A DNA stretch of 7,045 bases from Thermoplasmata archaeon (GCA_021850835.1 JAJZKS010000088.1:1-7045), one strand, 5' to 3'. Numbered from the stretch's first letter, positions 1 through 5,948 are shown. Program-made: numbers and translations. Notes: generated from the letters alone by a model not told the origin.

Positions 1-250
1 TGTCGAAAATATACCCGCCTGCGAAACTGAATATCACGATACCAAGTGTGTAGGCAGTGGCCATGATCCCAAGGGTTGAGGTGCTGACATTTGTGATCTT
101 GTCAACGAAGGCACCACCAAAAAGGAAAATCATGGAGTCGAACCCCACAAGGAAAAGACCCAGGGCAACTATGACGCCCATTGTAAGCAGTCCACTTGTT
201 GATTCGGCCTTTACAACCGCTGTTTGAACAGCGGAATTGCTTTCTGTCAC
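1..250 (-). CDS. MFS transporter, N-terminal part (gene cut by the window edge)
   Basis: This is the first 83 codons of a membrane transporter that leaves the window at base 1. Start is GTG at 250, with a strong Shine-Dalgarno GGAGGT (262-257) six bases upstream. A short polar N-terminus (residues 1-19) is followed by a hydrophobic helix at about 21-45 with an embedded aspartate (GFDS, D38). A second helix at about 58-77 runs into GGYIFD at the cut. A helix-1 acidic residue and a G-x-x-x-D signature at the end of helix 2 (start of MFS motif A) are typical of proton-coupled major facilitator transporters for sugars, organic acids or other metabolites. The substrate cannot be told from this fragment. 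Its TATA box lies about 55 bases upstream of the expected transcript start-to-GTG leader, so this gene uses a leadered transcript. Family assignment is fairly sure; specificity is unknown. Confidence 0.75.
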   Translation of the reverse strand, partial: MTESNSAVQTAVVKAESTSGLLTMGVIVALGLFLVGFDSMIFLFGGAFVDKITNVSTSTLGIMATAYTLGIVIFSFAGGYIFD

Positions 251-324
251 TTATAAACCTCCGAGGAAGCTTATCAGAGAATTAAAATGTCTGATTCTCA
301 TTAAATAAAAAGAAAAATGTATCA

Positions 325-334
325 ATATTTAAAT
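325..334 (-). promoter_or_regulatory. TATA-like promoter element of the MFS transporter gene
   Basis: Read on the minus strand the element is ATTTAAATAT, a good archaeal TATA box. A transcript starting about 25 bases downstream (near 304) would have a leader of roughly 54 bases that contains the GGAGGT ribosome site. This is inferred from base composition and spacing only. Confidence 0.5.
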
Positions 335-338
335 CTTT

Positions 339-348
339 GTTGATCAAC
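339..348. promoter_or_regulatory. 10-bp perfect palindrome upstream of the MFS promoter (possible operator)
   Basis: GTTGATCAAC reads the same on both strands. It lies five bases upstream of the TATA element of the transporter gene, where archaeal regulators often bind near the BRE. A perfect 10-bp palindrome can occur by chance, so the operator role is an inference from position. Confidence 0.3.
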
Positions 349-400
349 TGACCTACTTCCTGTTAAATAATGAATTTTTTTGCTCAGTTTTCTAAAAACA

Positions 401-410
401 TTTTTAAAAG
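401..410 (+). promoter_or_regulatory. TATA-like element before the 43-residue ORF
   Basis: TTTTTAAAAG is centred about 24 bases before the ATG at 429, the spacing expected for a leaderless archaeal transcript. AT-rich stretches are common in this gap, so this is weak evidence taken alone. Confidence 0.3.
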
Positions 411-428
411 CATGTTCAAAGAACAAAA

Positions 429-560
429 ATGATGAGCAACTTCCATTGCAAACTACATCGCTGGACTCTTCAATTGAAAATTGCCATGTGGGGCGTACGG
501 TGTATTAGTATGACATTCTTTGATTGTCATATGGACTTCATAGAAAATGAATGGTCGTAA
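429..560 (+). CDS. Possible leaderless small protein, 43 residues, unknown function
   Basis: An open frame of 44 codons begins with ATG ATG at 429 and ends with TAA at 558-560, five bases before the end of the convergent hydrolase gene. It starts MMSNFHCKLH and ends ENEWS. It contains three cysteines (7, 25, 33) and three histidines (6, 10, 34), without the regular CxxC spacing of a known zinc ribbon. There is no Shine-Dalgarno, but a TATA-like element sits at leaderless distance. I recognise no family. Against it: the composition is unremarkable, the length can arise by chance, and a 7-bp inverted repeat (509-531) lies inside it, which suits non-coding sequence just as well. It may also be the remnant of a decayed gene. 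Confidence 0.22.
   Translation: MMSNFHCKLHRWTLQLKIAMWGVRCISMTFFDCHMDFIENEWS
509..531. repeat. Perfect 7-bp inverted repeat, TATGACA-N9-TGTCATA
   Basis: The arms at 509-515 and 525-531 are exact reverse complements with a nine-base spacer. The repeat lies 34 bases beyond the stop of the minus-strand hydrolase, so it could form a hairpin in that mRNA's 3' end. It could also be a protein-binding dyad. No T-run follows on either strand, which argues against a simple intrinsic terminator. Confidence 0.5.
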
Positions 561-564
561 ACCA

Positions 565-1254
565 CTACTGTTCTGCCTTGCTTATGTAAACTGCAGGTAG
601 GTGTTCCAGGAACCAATTCTTTGCTGATTCTGCAACGTGTTCCAGCGTACCTTCCTCCTCGAAGAGGTGAGTGGCATTCCGCACAAGTTCCAGTTTCTTC
701 GTGCAGTTCAGTCTTTCATATGCCGTTTCATTGAGTTCCACTACCTCATAATCCCTGGAACCTACTATGAACAAAGTAGGTGCAGTTATTTTGGAGAGAT
801 ATTCCATGGCCATATCAGGCCTCCCCCCACGGGAGACTATGGCACCGATCGGAATGGGAGACTCTGAAGCGGCTTTGAGAGCAGCAGCTGCTCCAGTACT
901 TGCCCCGAAGTATCCTATTCCCCTCCCTCCATCCGGAAGGTTTTGTGCAACCCAGTTCGTGGCAAGAAGGAGCCTGTGGGAAAGTAGTTCTATGTCGAAC
1001 ACATTTTTCCTGAACACAGATTCCTGCTCGCTCAGCAGGTCAAAAAGCAGTGTTGCAATGCCACCCCTGTTGAGTTCCTCGGCAACAAACCTGTTTCTGG
1101 AACTGAGCCTGCTGCTTCCGCTTCCATGCGCAAATATGACAGTGCAGCGGAAGTCATCGGGTAAGTTAAGGATTCCGGGCAGGGAGATATTGCCAACCTG
1201 AACTGAAATTTCAGAGGTCACGTTTCGTCTTTTAACATCAGGCATGTTTCCCAC
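565..1254 (-). CDS. Alpha/beta hydrolase, dienelactone hydrolase-like
   Basis: This is a 229-residue soluble single-domain alpha/beta hydrolase, probably a cytoplasmic esterase or related hydrolase. Visible motifs are HGSGSSRLSSRN at 43-54 (oxyanion region after the strand VIFAH), the nucleophile elbow GASTG with Ser119, Asp168 in VGSRD after a core strand, and His196 in NATHLFEEEG. These form the expected Ser-Asp-His triad in order, and the length is normal. The HGSGSS...S.RN signature is typical of a DLH-like group often fused to or beside a phosphoribosyltransferase in bacteria; none is seen here. The GTG start at 1254 is chosen because a TATA element (AATATTAAC on the plus strand, 1276-1284) lies about 26 bases upstream, as in a leaderless transcript. 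ATG at 1245 is the alternative. GAGGTG at 1274-1269 is 14 bases away, rather far. The gene is divergent from the dehydrogenase. Fold is sure; substrate is unknown. Confidence 0.85.
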   Translation of the reverse strand: MGNMPDVKRRNVTSEISVQVGNISLPGILNLPDDFRCTVIFAHGSGSSRLSSRNRFVAEELNRGGIATLLFDLLSEQESVFRKNVFDIELLSHRLLLATNWVAQNLPDGGRGIGYFGASTGAAAALKAASESPIPIGAIVSRGGRPDMAMEYLSKITAPTLFIVGSRDYEVVELNETAYERLNCTKKLELVRNATHLFEEEGTLEHVAESAKNWFLEHLPAVYISKAEQ

Positions 1255-1275
1255 TATTTTACAATGTTCACCTCG

Positions 1276-1284
1276 AATATTAAC
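1276..1284 (-). promoter_or_regulatory. TATA-like promoter element of the hydrolase gene
   Basis: GTTAATATT on the minus strand is centred 26 bases before the GTG start at 1254. This fits a leaderless transcript beginning at or next to the start codon. It is inferred from spacing. Confidence 0.4.
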
Positions 1285-1306
1285 GACATCTGAAAGTATT
1301 CAGTTG

Positions 1307-1326
1307 AATCGTCCCATATTACGATT
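1307..1326. promoter_or_regulatory. Dyad AATCGT-N8-ACGATT in the divergent hydrolase/dehydrogenase control region
   Basis: The two 6-bp arms (1307-1312 and 1321-1326) are exact reverse complements separated by eight bases. The dyad lies between two divergent genes, about 25 bases behind the hydrolase TATA element and 106 bases before the dehydrogenase ATG. The arm spacing suits a dimeric helix-turn-helix regulator. No known motif is recognised, so the operator role is inferred. Confidence 0.35.
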
Positions 1327-1432
1327 GTTTCCATTGGCACAGGATTTGGTAAAATTCTGGGTGAAAACCGATTCATGAGTTAGGGATTCCAGTCATATAT
1401 TGAACCGGATTTTTTACTCAGAGGTGTTGGGG

Positions 1433-2242
1433 ATGCAAGTGCATGTGGAAACAACAAACCCATTCTCCCTTGCGGGCAAAAGAGCCCTTGTCACGGGTGG
1501 AGCAATGGGAATAGGCATGGGAATAGTAAGGAGATTCGTGGATTCAGGAGCCAAGGTCCTGGTAGCAGACAAAGTGACCAGCCCTGTTGAAAAATATATG
1601 AGCAGCCTGCCGGAAAGCAACAGGCATTCCGTTTCTGTAATGGATGTGGACCTGCTGGATGTCGAGGCACCGGACCTCATGTTGACGGAGATGGTCAAGG
1701 ACTTCGGAGGCATAGACATACTAGTGAACAATGCAGGAATTTATCCTACAGTGCCCATGCTGGATATGTCACCCCAGCTGTTTGACAAGGTCTACCACCT
1801 GAACCTGAGGGCCCTTGCGTTCACAAGCAAGGCTGCTGCAAAGGAGATGATAAAGCAGAAAATCCATGGCAAGATTGTCAACATAGCTTCAATAGACAGC
1901 ATTCATCCTTCTTCTGTTGGGCTCGCTGCATATGATGCTTCAAAGGGCGGCGTGCTTATGTTCACAAAGAACTTCGCGCTTGAAGTGGCAAAATCAGGAA
2001 TAACTGTGAATGCGATCGCCCCTGGAGGGATTGCAACCGAAGGCACAGGAATGTCCGGATCGGGGACTCCGGCAACAGAGGAAATAAGGAGAATACTCGA
2101 GGATTTCAAGAAACAGATTCCCATGGGAAGAATGGGCACGCCGGACGACATTGCAAAAGTTGCCGTATTCCTGGCTTCAAGTGCCTCCGACTACATGACC
2201 GGGAGCCTTGTGGTTGTGGATGGCGGAAGGTTGCTGATGTAA
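1433..2242 (+). CDS. Short-chain dehydrogenase/reductase (SDR), NAD(P)-dependent
   Basis: This is a classical SDR oxidoreductase of 269 residues, cytosolic and normally tetrameric. It shows the cofactor loop TGGAMGIG (21-28), NNAG (99-102), and the catalytic set Asn124, Ser153, Tyr167 and Lys171 (YDASK). The APGG segment (196-199) follows, and the C-terminal YMTGSLVVVDGG is usual for the family. Asp46 at the end of the second strand favours NAD over NADP. The sequence resembles FabG-like and sugar or polyol dehydrogenases; in Thermoplasmata such enzymes often oxidise aldoses for the non-phosphorylated Entner-Doudoroff route, but the substrate here is not readable. The frame is open back to TTG 1400, but ATG 1433 is preferred because GAGGTG (1421-1426) sits six bases before it. 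Termination is probably at the hairpin and T-run just after the stop. Family is sure; substrate is unknown. Confidence 0.9.
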   Translation: MQVHVETTNPFSLAGKRALVTGGAMGIGMGIVRRFVDSGAKVLVADKVTSPVEKYMSSLPESNRHSVSVMDVDLLDVEAPDLMLTEMVKDFGGIDILVNNAGIYPTVPMLDMSPQLFDKVYHLNLRALAFTSKAAAKEMIKQKIHGKIVNIASIDSIHPSSVGLAAYDASKGGVLMFTKNFALEVAKSGITVNAIAPGGIATEGTGMSGSGTPATEEIRRILEDFKKQIPMGRMGTPDDIAKVAVFLASSASDYMTGSLVVVDGGRLLM

Positions 2243-2245
2243 GCC

Positions 2246-2279
2246 AGTGGAACATCATATTCCACTAAAATTCTTTTTT
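2246..2279 (+). terminator. Hairpin plus T-run after the SDR gene (intrinsic-type terminator)
   Basis: Four bases after the TAA stop lies a perfect 7-bp inverted repeat, AGTGGAA (2246-2252) and TTCCACT (2260-2266), with a seven-base loop. Four A residues and the T-rich tract TTCTTTTTT (2271-2279) follow. The T-run lies only on the plus-strand side, so it would serve the SDR gene and not the convergent methyltransferase. Archaeal termination mainly needs T-runs, so the hairpin may add stability or 3' end definition. Confidence 0.6.
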
Positions 2280-2314
2280 CCATCAGACTATTTCAAAATT
2301 CCTTTTTCAAATAC

Positions 2315-2923
2315 TTATTTTTTCTTAGTGAACCTTAGTGTAACCAAACCATCCTGAATTTTGACTGTTTTCACTGTACCCTGAACTTCTGTTGACTCTG
2401 CAAATTCCCTTGACATTCCATGTCTGTGCCTGGATTTATTGTCTTTCCCCGAATCCGCAACCAGGCTCTCATAAATAATGAAAGTGCCTTGGACCATATG
2501 CTTTTCCATCAGGTTAGCCACATCCTGTATTCCATTTTCCCAGTGATGGAATGACTGGGAGCAGAAAATTATGTCAAATTTGCCTTCTATGCCTGTATCG
2601 CTGCTGTATCCCACTTTGCTTACTGCCCTGTCGTTTATTGAAAGTTTCGTGAATCTGTCATTGGCTATTTTGACCATGGTGGGTGAAGGGTCAATGCACG
2701 TGATCTTCACATGAGGAATTCGCTGGGCGATCATTGCTGCTTCTATTCCGGGCCCACTTCCCATTTCAAGTATAGATGTCGGATTGAATGAAGCCACATC
2801 CTCTGTAATGGTGGAATACACTTTTCTCTGGCTTCTTGATCGTGAGGAAAAGAATGAATATAGCCTGGAAAAGACTGGCCCGAATTCTGCTTTTTCTTTT
2901 TGCTCAGCTATTTTGTTCTCCAA
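2315..2923 (-). CDS. Class I SAM-dependent methyltransferase
   Basis: This 202-residue protein has a Rossmann-like methyltransferase core. Motif I is ILEMGSGPG (51-59), which binds S-adenosylmethionine. The acidic end of strand 2 is CIDPS with Asp78, which contacts the ribose. FDIIFCSQSFHHW (116-128) is the motif IV/V region typical of the Methyltransf_11/UbiE-like group. Residues 1-45 form a charged, helical lead-in. The C-terminal strands are short and lysine-rich (FTKKK), and the protein is small for the group, so the cap that sets the substrate is minimal. Start TTG 2923 is forced: an in-frame TGA lies two codons upstream and the next methionine is inside motif I. GGTGA (2931-2927) precedes it by three bases. 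Its own TATA element lies at 2955-2965. Substrate unknown (small molecule, quinone or lipid possible). Confidence 0.85.
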   Translation of the reverse strand: MENKIAEQKEKAEFGPVFSRLYSFFSSRSRSQRKVYSTITEDVASFNPTSILEMGSGPGIEAAMIAQRIPHVKITCIDPSPTMVKIANDRFTKLSINDRAVSKVGYSSDTGIEGKFDIIFCSQSFHHWENGIQDVANLMEKHMVQGTFIIYESLVADSGKDNKSRHRHGMSREFAESTEVQGTVKTVKIQDGLVTLRFTKKK

Positions 2924-2954
2924 GATTCACCAGATTGGCATCCATCTGAAAAAC

Positions 2955-2965
2955 GGATATTAATT
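2955..2965 (-). promoter_or_regulatory. TATA-like promoter element of the methyltransferase gene
   Basis: AATTAATATCC on the minus strand would place the transcript start near 2934. That leaves a leader of about 11 bases containing GGTGA before the TTG start. It suggests the methyltransferase is transcribed separately from the membrane-protein gene behind it. Confidence 0.35.
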
Positions 2966-3086
2966 GTTTCCACTAAATGGTCGAGAGGTTGGGAATCAAC
3001 TAAAGGGGTTCCCTCAAGTTGAAATGGCATGAAGCAACTATTTCATTAGTGTATGAGAGAACCCATTGCCCCGGGAGTGCAGATTC

Positions 3087-3101
3087 TTCAATTAAATTGA
3101 A
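3087..3101. repeat. 15-bp near-perfect palindrome over the stop of the SpoIIM-like gene
   Basis: TTCAATT and AATTGAA flank a single central A and include the TGA stop codon (3088-3090). It is very AT-rich and lies in codons for the last residues, so it may be chance. A 3' end hairpin would be weak. Confidence 0.3.
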
Positions 3102-3792
3102 AATAGTCTGTAGCGATCTCCTCAGTTCTACCATACTCATCCCTGTTTATGCGCCTGAACAGCCTGAACAGGATATAGATCACAACCGCAGCCGGGATCC
3201 ACAGAAGGAGGACATAGGTTGCACTCTCTGATGCTGGAAGAGTCAGGCCTATCTGTATGGCCACAGATTCAAAAGTCCCTGCTATGAACAGTTCCAGAAC
3301 CACAAAGAGATACATGGAAAGGATTTTCCTCATCTTTGCCCTAAAGCTGGAACGTGATTTTACAAGAATGTAGAACATGTAGATGCTTGTAGCAGCCGCA
3401 ACTGCATATGACGGCATTTCAATGATTGTGTCTGGTATGAGGAGAAGCGATATGAACGTCAGAATTCCGGGAACCCCCATAAAGGTGGATGTTGCAGCAA
3501 GGGCCAGGGGCGTGGCAACTATGGAGTACACAAAGAGGAACTGGCCCACGATTGGGATGAATTCGATGGTGGCGATGAGCAGGTTATGGGAAAAGATCCA
3601 GAATATCATTCCAACAAGGTCCAGCGAATAAGTTGAATTCTGCTGGGACTGCAGCTGCGTTACCAGGGCAGGATTGCTGTATGGAATAGCTGAAATGACA
3701 AAGTAGACTATCATCTCAAGCAGGAAGAACAAAAGGAAAAGCGAACGCAATTTAATGATGCCGTTCCTCTGGAGGAATGTCTCTTCACGCAT
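3088..3792 (-). CDS. SpoIIM-like (DUF95-type) integral membrane protein
   Basis: This is a 234-residue multi-spanning membrane protein with about five to six hydrophobic segments (roughly 15-35, 62-78, 80-105, 115-144, 157-177, 190-210) and a charged C-terminal tail. FSHNLLIA (67-74) and LLIPDTIIEMPSYAVA (117-132) match the pattern of SpoIIM-family proteins: an N-terminal helix, a conserved F-x-x-N helix, then a P-x-x-x-x-E-x-P segment. In Bacillus SpoIIM serves engulfment during sporulation; archaeal members have no settled role. The frame is open to TTG 3810, giving six more residues, and a TATA element at 3831-3837 would start transcription near 3808-3810. A leaderless TTG start is therefore possible; I prefer ATG 3792, although no Shine-Dalgarno precedes it. 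It is divergent from the surface protein gene. Membrane protein certain; family likely. Confidence 0.65.
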   Translation of the reverse strand: MREETFLQRNGIIKLRSLFLLFFLLEMIVYFVISAIPYSNPALVTQLQSQQNSTYSLDLVGMIFWIFSHNLLIATIEFIPIVGQFLFVYSIVATPLALAATSTFMGVPGILTFISLLLIPDTIIEMPSYAVAAATSIYMFYILVKSRSSFRAKMRKILSMYLFVVLELFIAGTFESVAIQIGLTLPASESATYVLLLWIPAAVVIYILFRLFRRINRDEYGRTEEIATDYFQFN

Positions 3793-3830
3793 TATACAAA
3801 ACCAATTCAATCATGCGATATTGCTTTTGC

Positions 3831-3837
3831 CTTATAA
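3831..3837 (-). promoter_or_regulatory. TATA-like promoter element of the SpoIIM-like gene
   Basis: TTATAAG on the minus strand lies about 24-26 bases before 3808-3810 and about 42 bases before ATG 3792. It supports either a leaderless TTG start or a short leader of some 17 bases. Confidence 0.4.
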
Positions 3838-3905
3838 TTGCGTAGTATGCGAGAAGACCTTCCAATTGCCAGATACATTTGTTATTTATTGTTTTCCAAT
3901 TAAAT

Positions 3906-3914
3906 ACTTATAAG
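3906..3914 (+). promoter_or_regulatory. TATA box of the surface protein gene (leaderless layout)
   Basis: ACTTATAAG is centred 26 bases before ATG 3936 and preceded by an A-rich BRE-like stretch. The spacing predicts that the transcript starts at the start codon. This decides the start of the surface protein gene against the upstream TTG at 3879. Confidence 0.55.
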
Positions 3915-3935
3915 ATAATAAATTATGTAACTGTA

Positions 3936-5267
3936 ATGGGCCCTAGAATTAGAATTCTGGCAATCTTAACCATTGGCTTTCTTATTCTGCAGTCTGCTTC
4001 GCTTTTTTCCACAATGGCCACCAATGTGAAACAGCCAAAGACGGGAACGGTACTATCGGCCCAAACAGACCAGCAATACACAATAAAGCTCATAGAACAT
4101 GGCCTGCCCCCCGGAATGCTCTGGTATTCATATATAGGGCCTGCTAATGGATCGTATTATGGAGGAAAGGCGAAAACAAGCATCGGTTCAACCATAACCT
4201 ACTACGAATATGCAGGTTCGTATTCATTCTCTTTAGGTGCAAACGGACCATACCTGGCTGAACAGGGGAATATTTACGTTACAGTTACTGATTATCCAGT
4301 GACCGTAAACATAACCTTCGTTGAGCAGTTCAATGTCAGCGTAACTGAAAAAGGGCTTCCCCAGGGATTTCCATGGGGTTTCACCCTCAAAGATATAACG
4401 AATAAAAGCAACAATGGAGGAGTTTCCACTCCCCCCTTCAGAGAAACTCTGTCCGAGTTTGTATCCAACGGGACTTATTCCCTAAATGCAGGCACATATC
4501 TGGACCCGGTGGACTCCATCCTCGGTATGGTCAGCAACATCACTGTCAATGGCTCACCTGTGAATATCAACCTGACTTTTTATCGGGTAAACATAACAAG
4601 GGAAGATCTTAAGAATGGAACTGAGTGGGGTATTCCCTACAGTTATGCTACTGGTTATCCAAATGGAACCACTATCAATTATTCAGGCTATCATCCAGGT
4701 AAAAACAGTTCCCTCATCCTCTATTTGCCAAATGCATCGTATTCTATCCATCCCGTTGCATTGGACTACTATTCCCCAACCATGAATTTTGTATTGAATG
4801 GAAAGGGGCTAAACCTCTCTGAGATGTTCCAGAGAGGATACAACGTAACCTTCGTTGAGGAAGGGAAAGCAGCAACGCTAGGGCTCCCATGGATGGTTGG
4901 TGGGTTTCCTGTTATATATGATGAGACTCCCTATGCCATGACGGCATTCGTGGCTGAGACTTTACAAGTTCCAAACGGTACTTTCGATTTCAATGCCTCT
5001 GTCTCTGGAGACTACGTGACAATTAACAAGACCTTATATGAGGTCCAGGGAACACTGGAGAATTCCAATACGACATTCGCTGTCCAGGGAAACAACACGA
5101 CGATATACCTTAATTTCAACCTCACATTATATAAACAGCCTGGAAACTCTTCAGGAGGAATATTGTCCAATTCTGCCCTTTACTATCTCTTGACATTGGT
5201 TGCTATTGTGATTACGGCAGCTGCGGTTTTGCTTTATTACACTAAACGGGGTGGAGGCAGGCAATAG
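3936..5267 (+). CDS. Secreted, membrane-anchored surface glycoprotein with four ~85-residue repeats
   Basis: This 443-residue protein has a signal peptide (MGPRIR then hydrophobic 7-24), a long extracellular part, and one C-terminal helix (414-435) followed by TKRGGGRQ, giving type I topology. Four related units begin at residues 48, 132, 216 and 302 with an aromatic/beta-strand lead and a GLPxG...W-type motif: LIEHGLPPGMLW, VTEKGLPQGFPW, ITREDLKNGTEW, and a diverged VEEGKAATLGLPW. Each ends in a strand such as NITF or NLTF. About 24 N-x-S/T sequons suggest heavy N-glycosylation, protective for a wall-less acidophile. Repeats of this type occur in archaeal surface proteins and thermopsin-like precursors; no protease active-site motif is seen. 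ATG 3936 is chosen from the TATA box 26 bases upstream; the frame is open to TTG 3879. Role is probably envelope structure, adhesion or shielding; the exact function is unknown. Confidence 0.8.
   Translation: MGPRIRILAILTIGFLILQSASLFSTMATNVKQPKTGTVLSAQTDQQYTIKLIEHGLPPGMLWYSYIGPANGSYYGGKAKTSIGSTITYYEYAGSYSFSLGANGPYLAEQGNIYVTVTDYPVTVNITFVEQFNVSVTEKGLPQGFPWGFTLKDITNKSNNGGVSTPPFRETLSEFVSNGTYSLNAGTYLDPVDSILGMVSNITVNGSPVNINLTFYRVNITREDLKNGTEWGIPYSYATGYPNGTTINYSGYHPGKNSSLILYLPNASYSIHPVALDYYSPTMNFVLNGKGLNLSEMFQRGYNVTFVEEGKAATLGLPWMVGGFPVIYDETPYAMTAFVAETLQVPNGTFDFNASVSGDYVTINKTLYEVQGTLENSNTTFAVQGNNTTIYLNFNLTLYKQPGNSSGGILSNSALYYLLTLVAIVITAAAVLLYYTKRGGGRQ
4077..5129 (+). repeat. Four tandem protein repeats inside the surface glycoprotein gene
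   Basis: Units start at 4077, 4329, 4581 and 4839, a spacing of 84, 84 and 86 codons. They are alike in protein motif (aromatic, alternating strand, GLPxG, Trp, then a sequon-rich strand) but not visibly alike as DNA, so the duplications are old. Unit 3 has lost the GLP core (EDLKNGTEW) and unit 4 carries an insertion before GLPW. Confidence 0.6.
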
Positions 5268-5292
5268 CGTACTGGAAACTGATTTGAGAGAT

Positions 5293-5871
5293 TTATTGGA
5301 AGTATCCTTGCCTCTGCCAGTACCTAAAACTTTTACCGAACATGGGAATGTAAAGCAGAAAGACTCCGGTTATGGCAGGTATAATGGCAAGGGAGATGAA
5401 GGGACTATTTTGGAACAGGTTGAGGTAAACTGGGATCAGCGTTCCTGCAGCAAGGAGGATAAGTGATAAGAATACAAGCTGCAGGTTTGCTGTTCCGTAT
5501 TTCTTCTTGATCTGCATCATGAACAAGATAAAACCATACGCGAACACTATGGGGCCGGGAAGCTCAAATAACAGGTAAGATGAGGGGTAAAATACAGGTA
5601 TAGCAGAGAGTACAAGACCTAGGCACATAGCTGCTATGTAAAAGCCAGCATACTTGCCAGGAAACCTTTCATGAGTCCACTTTCCCCATGTAGATAAAAT
5701 TGTTCCATGCATCATAAGAAAACCGCCCGATGGCAGGAGCGCAATTCCCAAGTCAGTAAAGAGAAATGTGGGGGCAAAAGCTTGGAGAGTAAAACCAGCG
5801 ATGAACATTCCAGCACCGTAGAATGCGAGTACTGCAAACACCTTATTGTTGCCGGATATCAGAGAAGGCAC
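5293..5871 (-). CDS. Six-helix integral membrane protein of unknown function
   Basis: This 192-residue protein is almost wholly hydrophobic, with six likely helices at about 11-31, 37-58, 74-94, 100-120, 130-152 and 158-177. Short polar loops separate them, including STWGKWTHERFPGKY (60-74) and MQIKKKYGTAN (119-129). It ends in an arginine- and glutamine-bearing tail. No nucleotide-binding or catalytic motif is visible and I do not recognise the family. The GTG start at 5871 is fixed by an in-frame TGA two codons upstream and by a TATA element 27 bases before it, so the transcript is probably leaderless. The gene converges with the surface glycoprotein gene, 25 bases apart. It could be a small transporter-like or sensory membrane protein. 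It is certainly coding, since no competing frame is as consistent. Confidence 0.7.
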   Translation of the reverse strand: MPSLISGNNKVFAVLAFYGAGMFIAGFTLQAFAPTFLFTDLGIALLPSGGFLMMHGTILSTWGKWTHERFPGKYAGFYIAAMCLGLVLSAIPVFYPSSYLLFELPGPIVFAYGFILFMMQIKKKYGTANLQLVFLSLILLAAGTLIPVYLNLFQNSPFISLAIIPAITGVFLLYIPMFGKSFRYWQRQGYFQ

Positions 5872-5894
5872 TGTTCATCTCAGCAGTAATTTCT

Positions 5895-5903
5895 ATTTAT
5901 TTC
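5895..5903 (-). promoter_or_regulatory. TATA-like promoter element of the six-helix protein gene
   Basis: AAATAAATA on the minus strand is centred about 27 bases before GTG 5871. It supports that start and a leaderless transcript. Confidence 0.4.
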
Positions 5904-5940
5904 TTTCCGGAACAACATGAAATCGCATGGGACCCTATCT

Positions 5941-5948
5941 GTATAATT
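5941..5948 (+). promoter_or_regulatory. TATA-like element before the four-helix protein gene
   Basis: GTATAATT would start transcription near 5970 and give a leader of about 56 bases containing the hairpin at 5998-6017. A second, weaker candidate (about 5964-5974) would start near 5995. Confidence 0.35.

Noticed and set aside
637..1201. Plus-strand open frames opposite the hydrolase gene
   Set aside because: They lie antisense to a gene with a full catalytic triad and show no domain of their own.
2939..2945. Alternative upstream ATG for the methyltransferase
   Set aside because: It is in another frame and meets a stop after 13 codons; using it would need a frameshift for which there is no evidence.
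3019..3631. Plus-strand open frames opposite the SpoIIM-like gene
   Set aside because: Low-complexity shadow translations of a membrane protein on the other strand; no signal or family.
5251..5889. Plus-strand open frames opposite the six-helix protein gene, one overlapping the end of the surface protein gene
   Set aside because: They run antisense to a consistent six-helix protein and have hydrophilic, unstructured composition without a promoter or motif.
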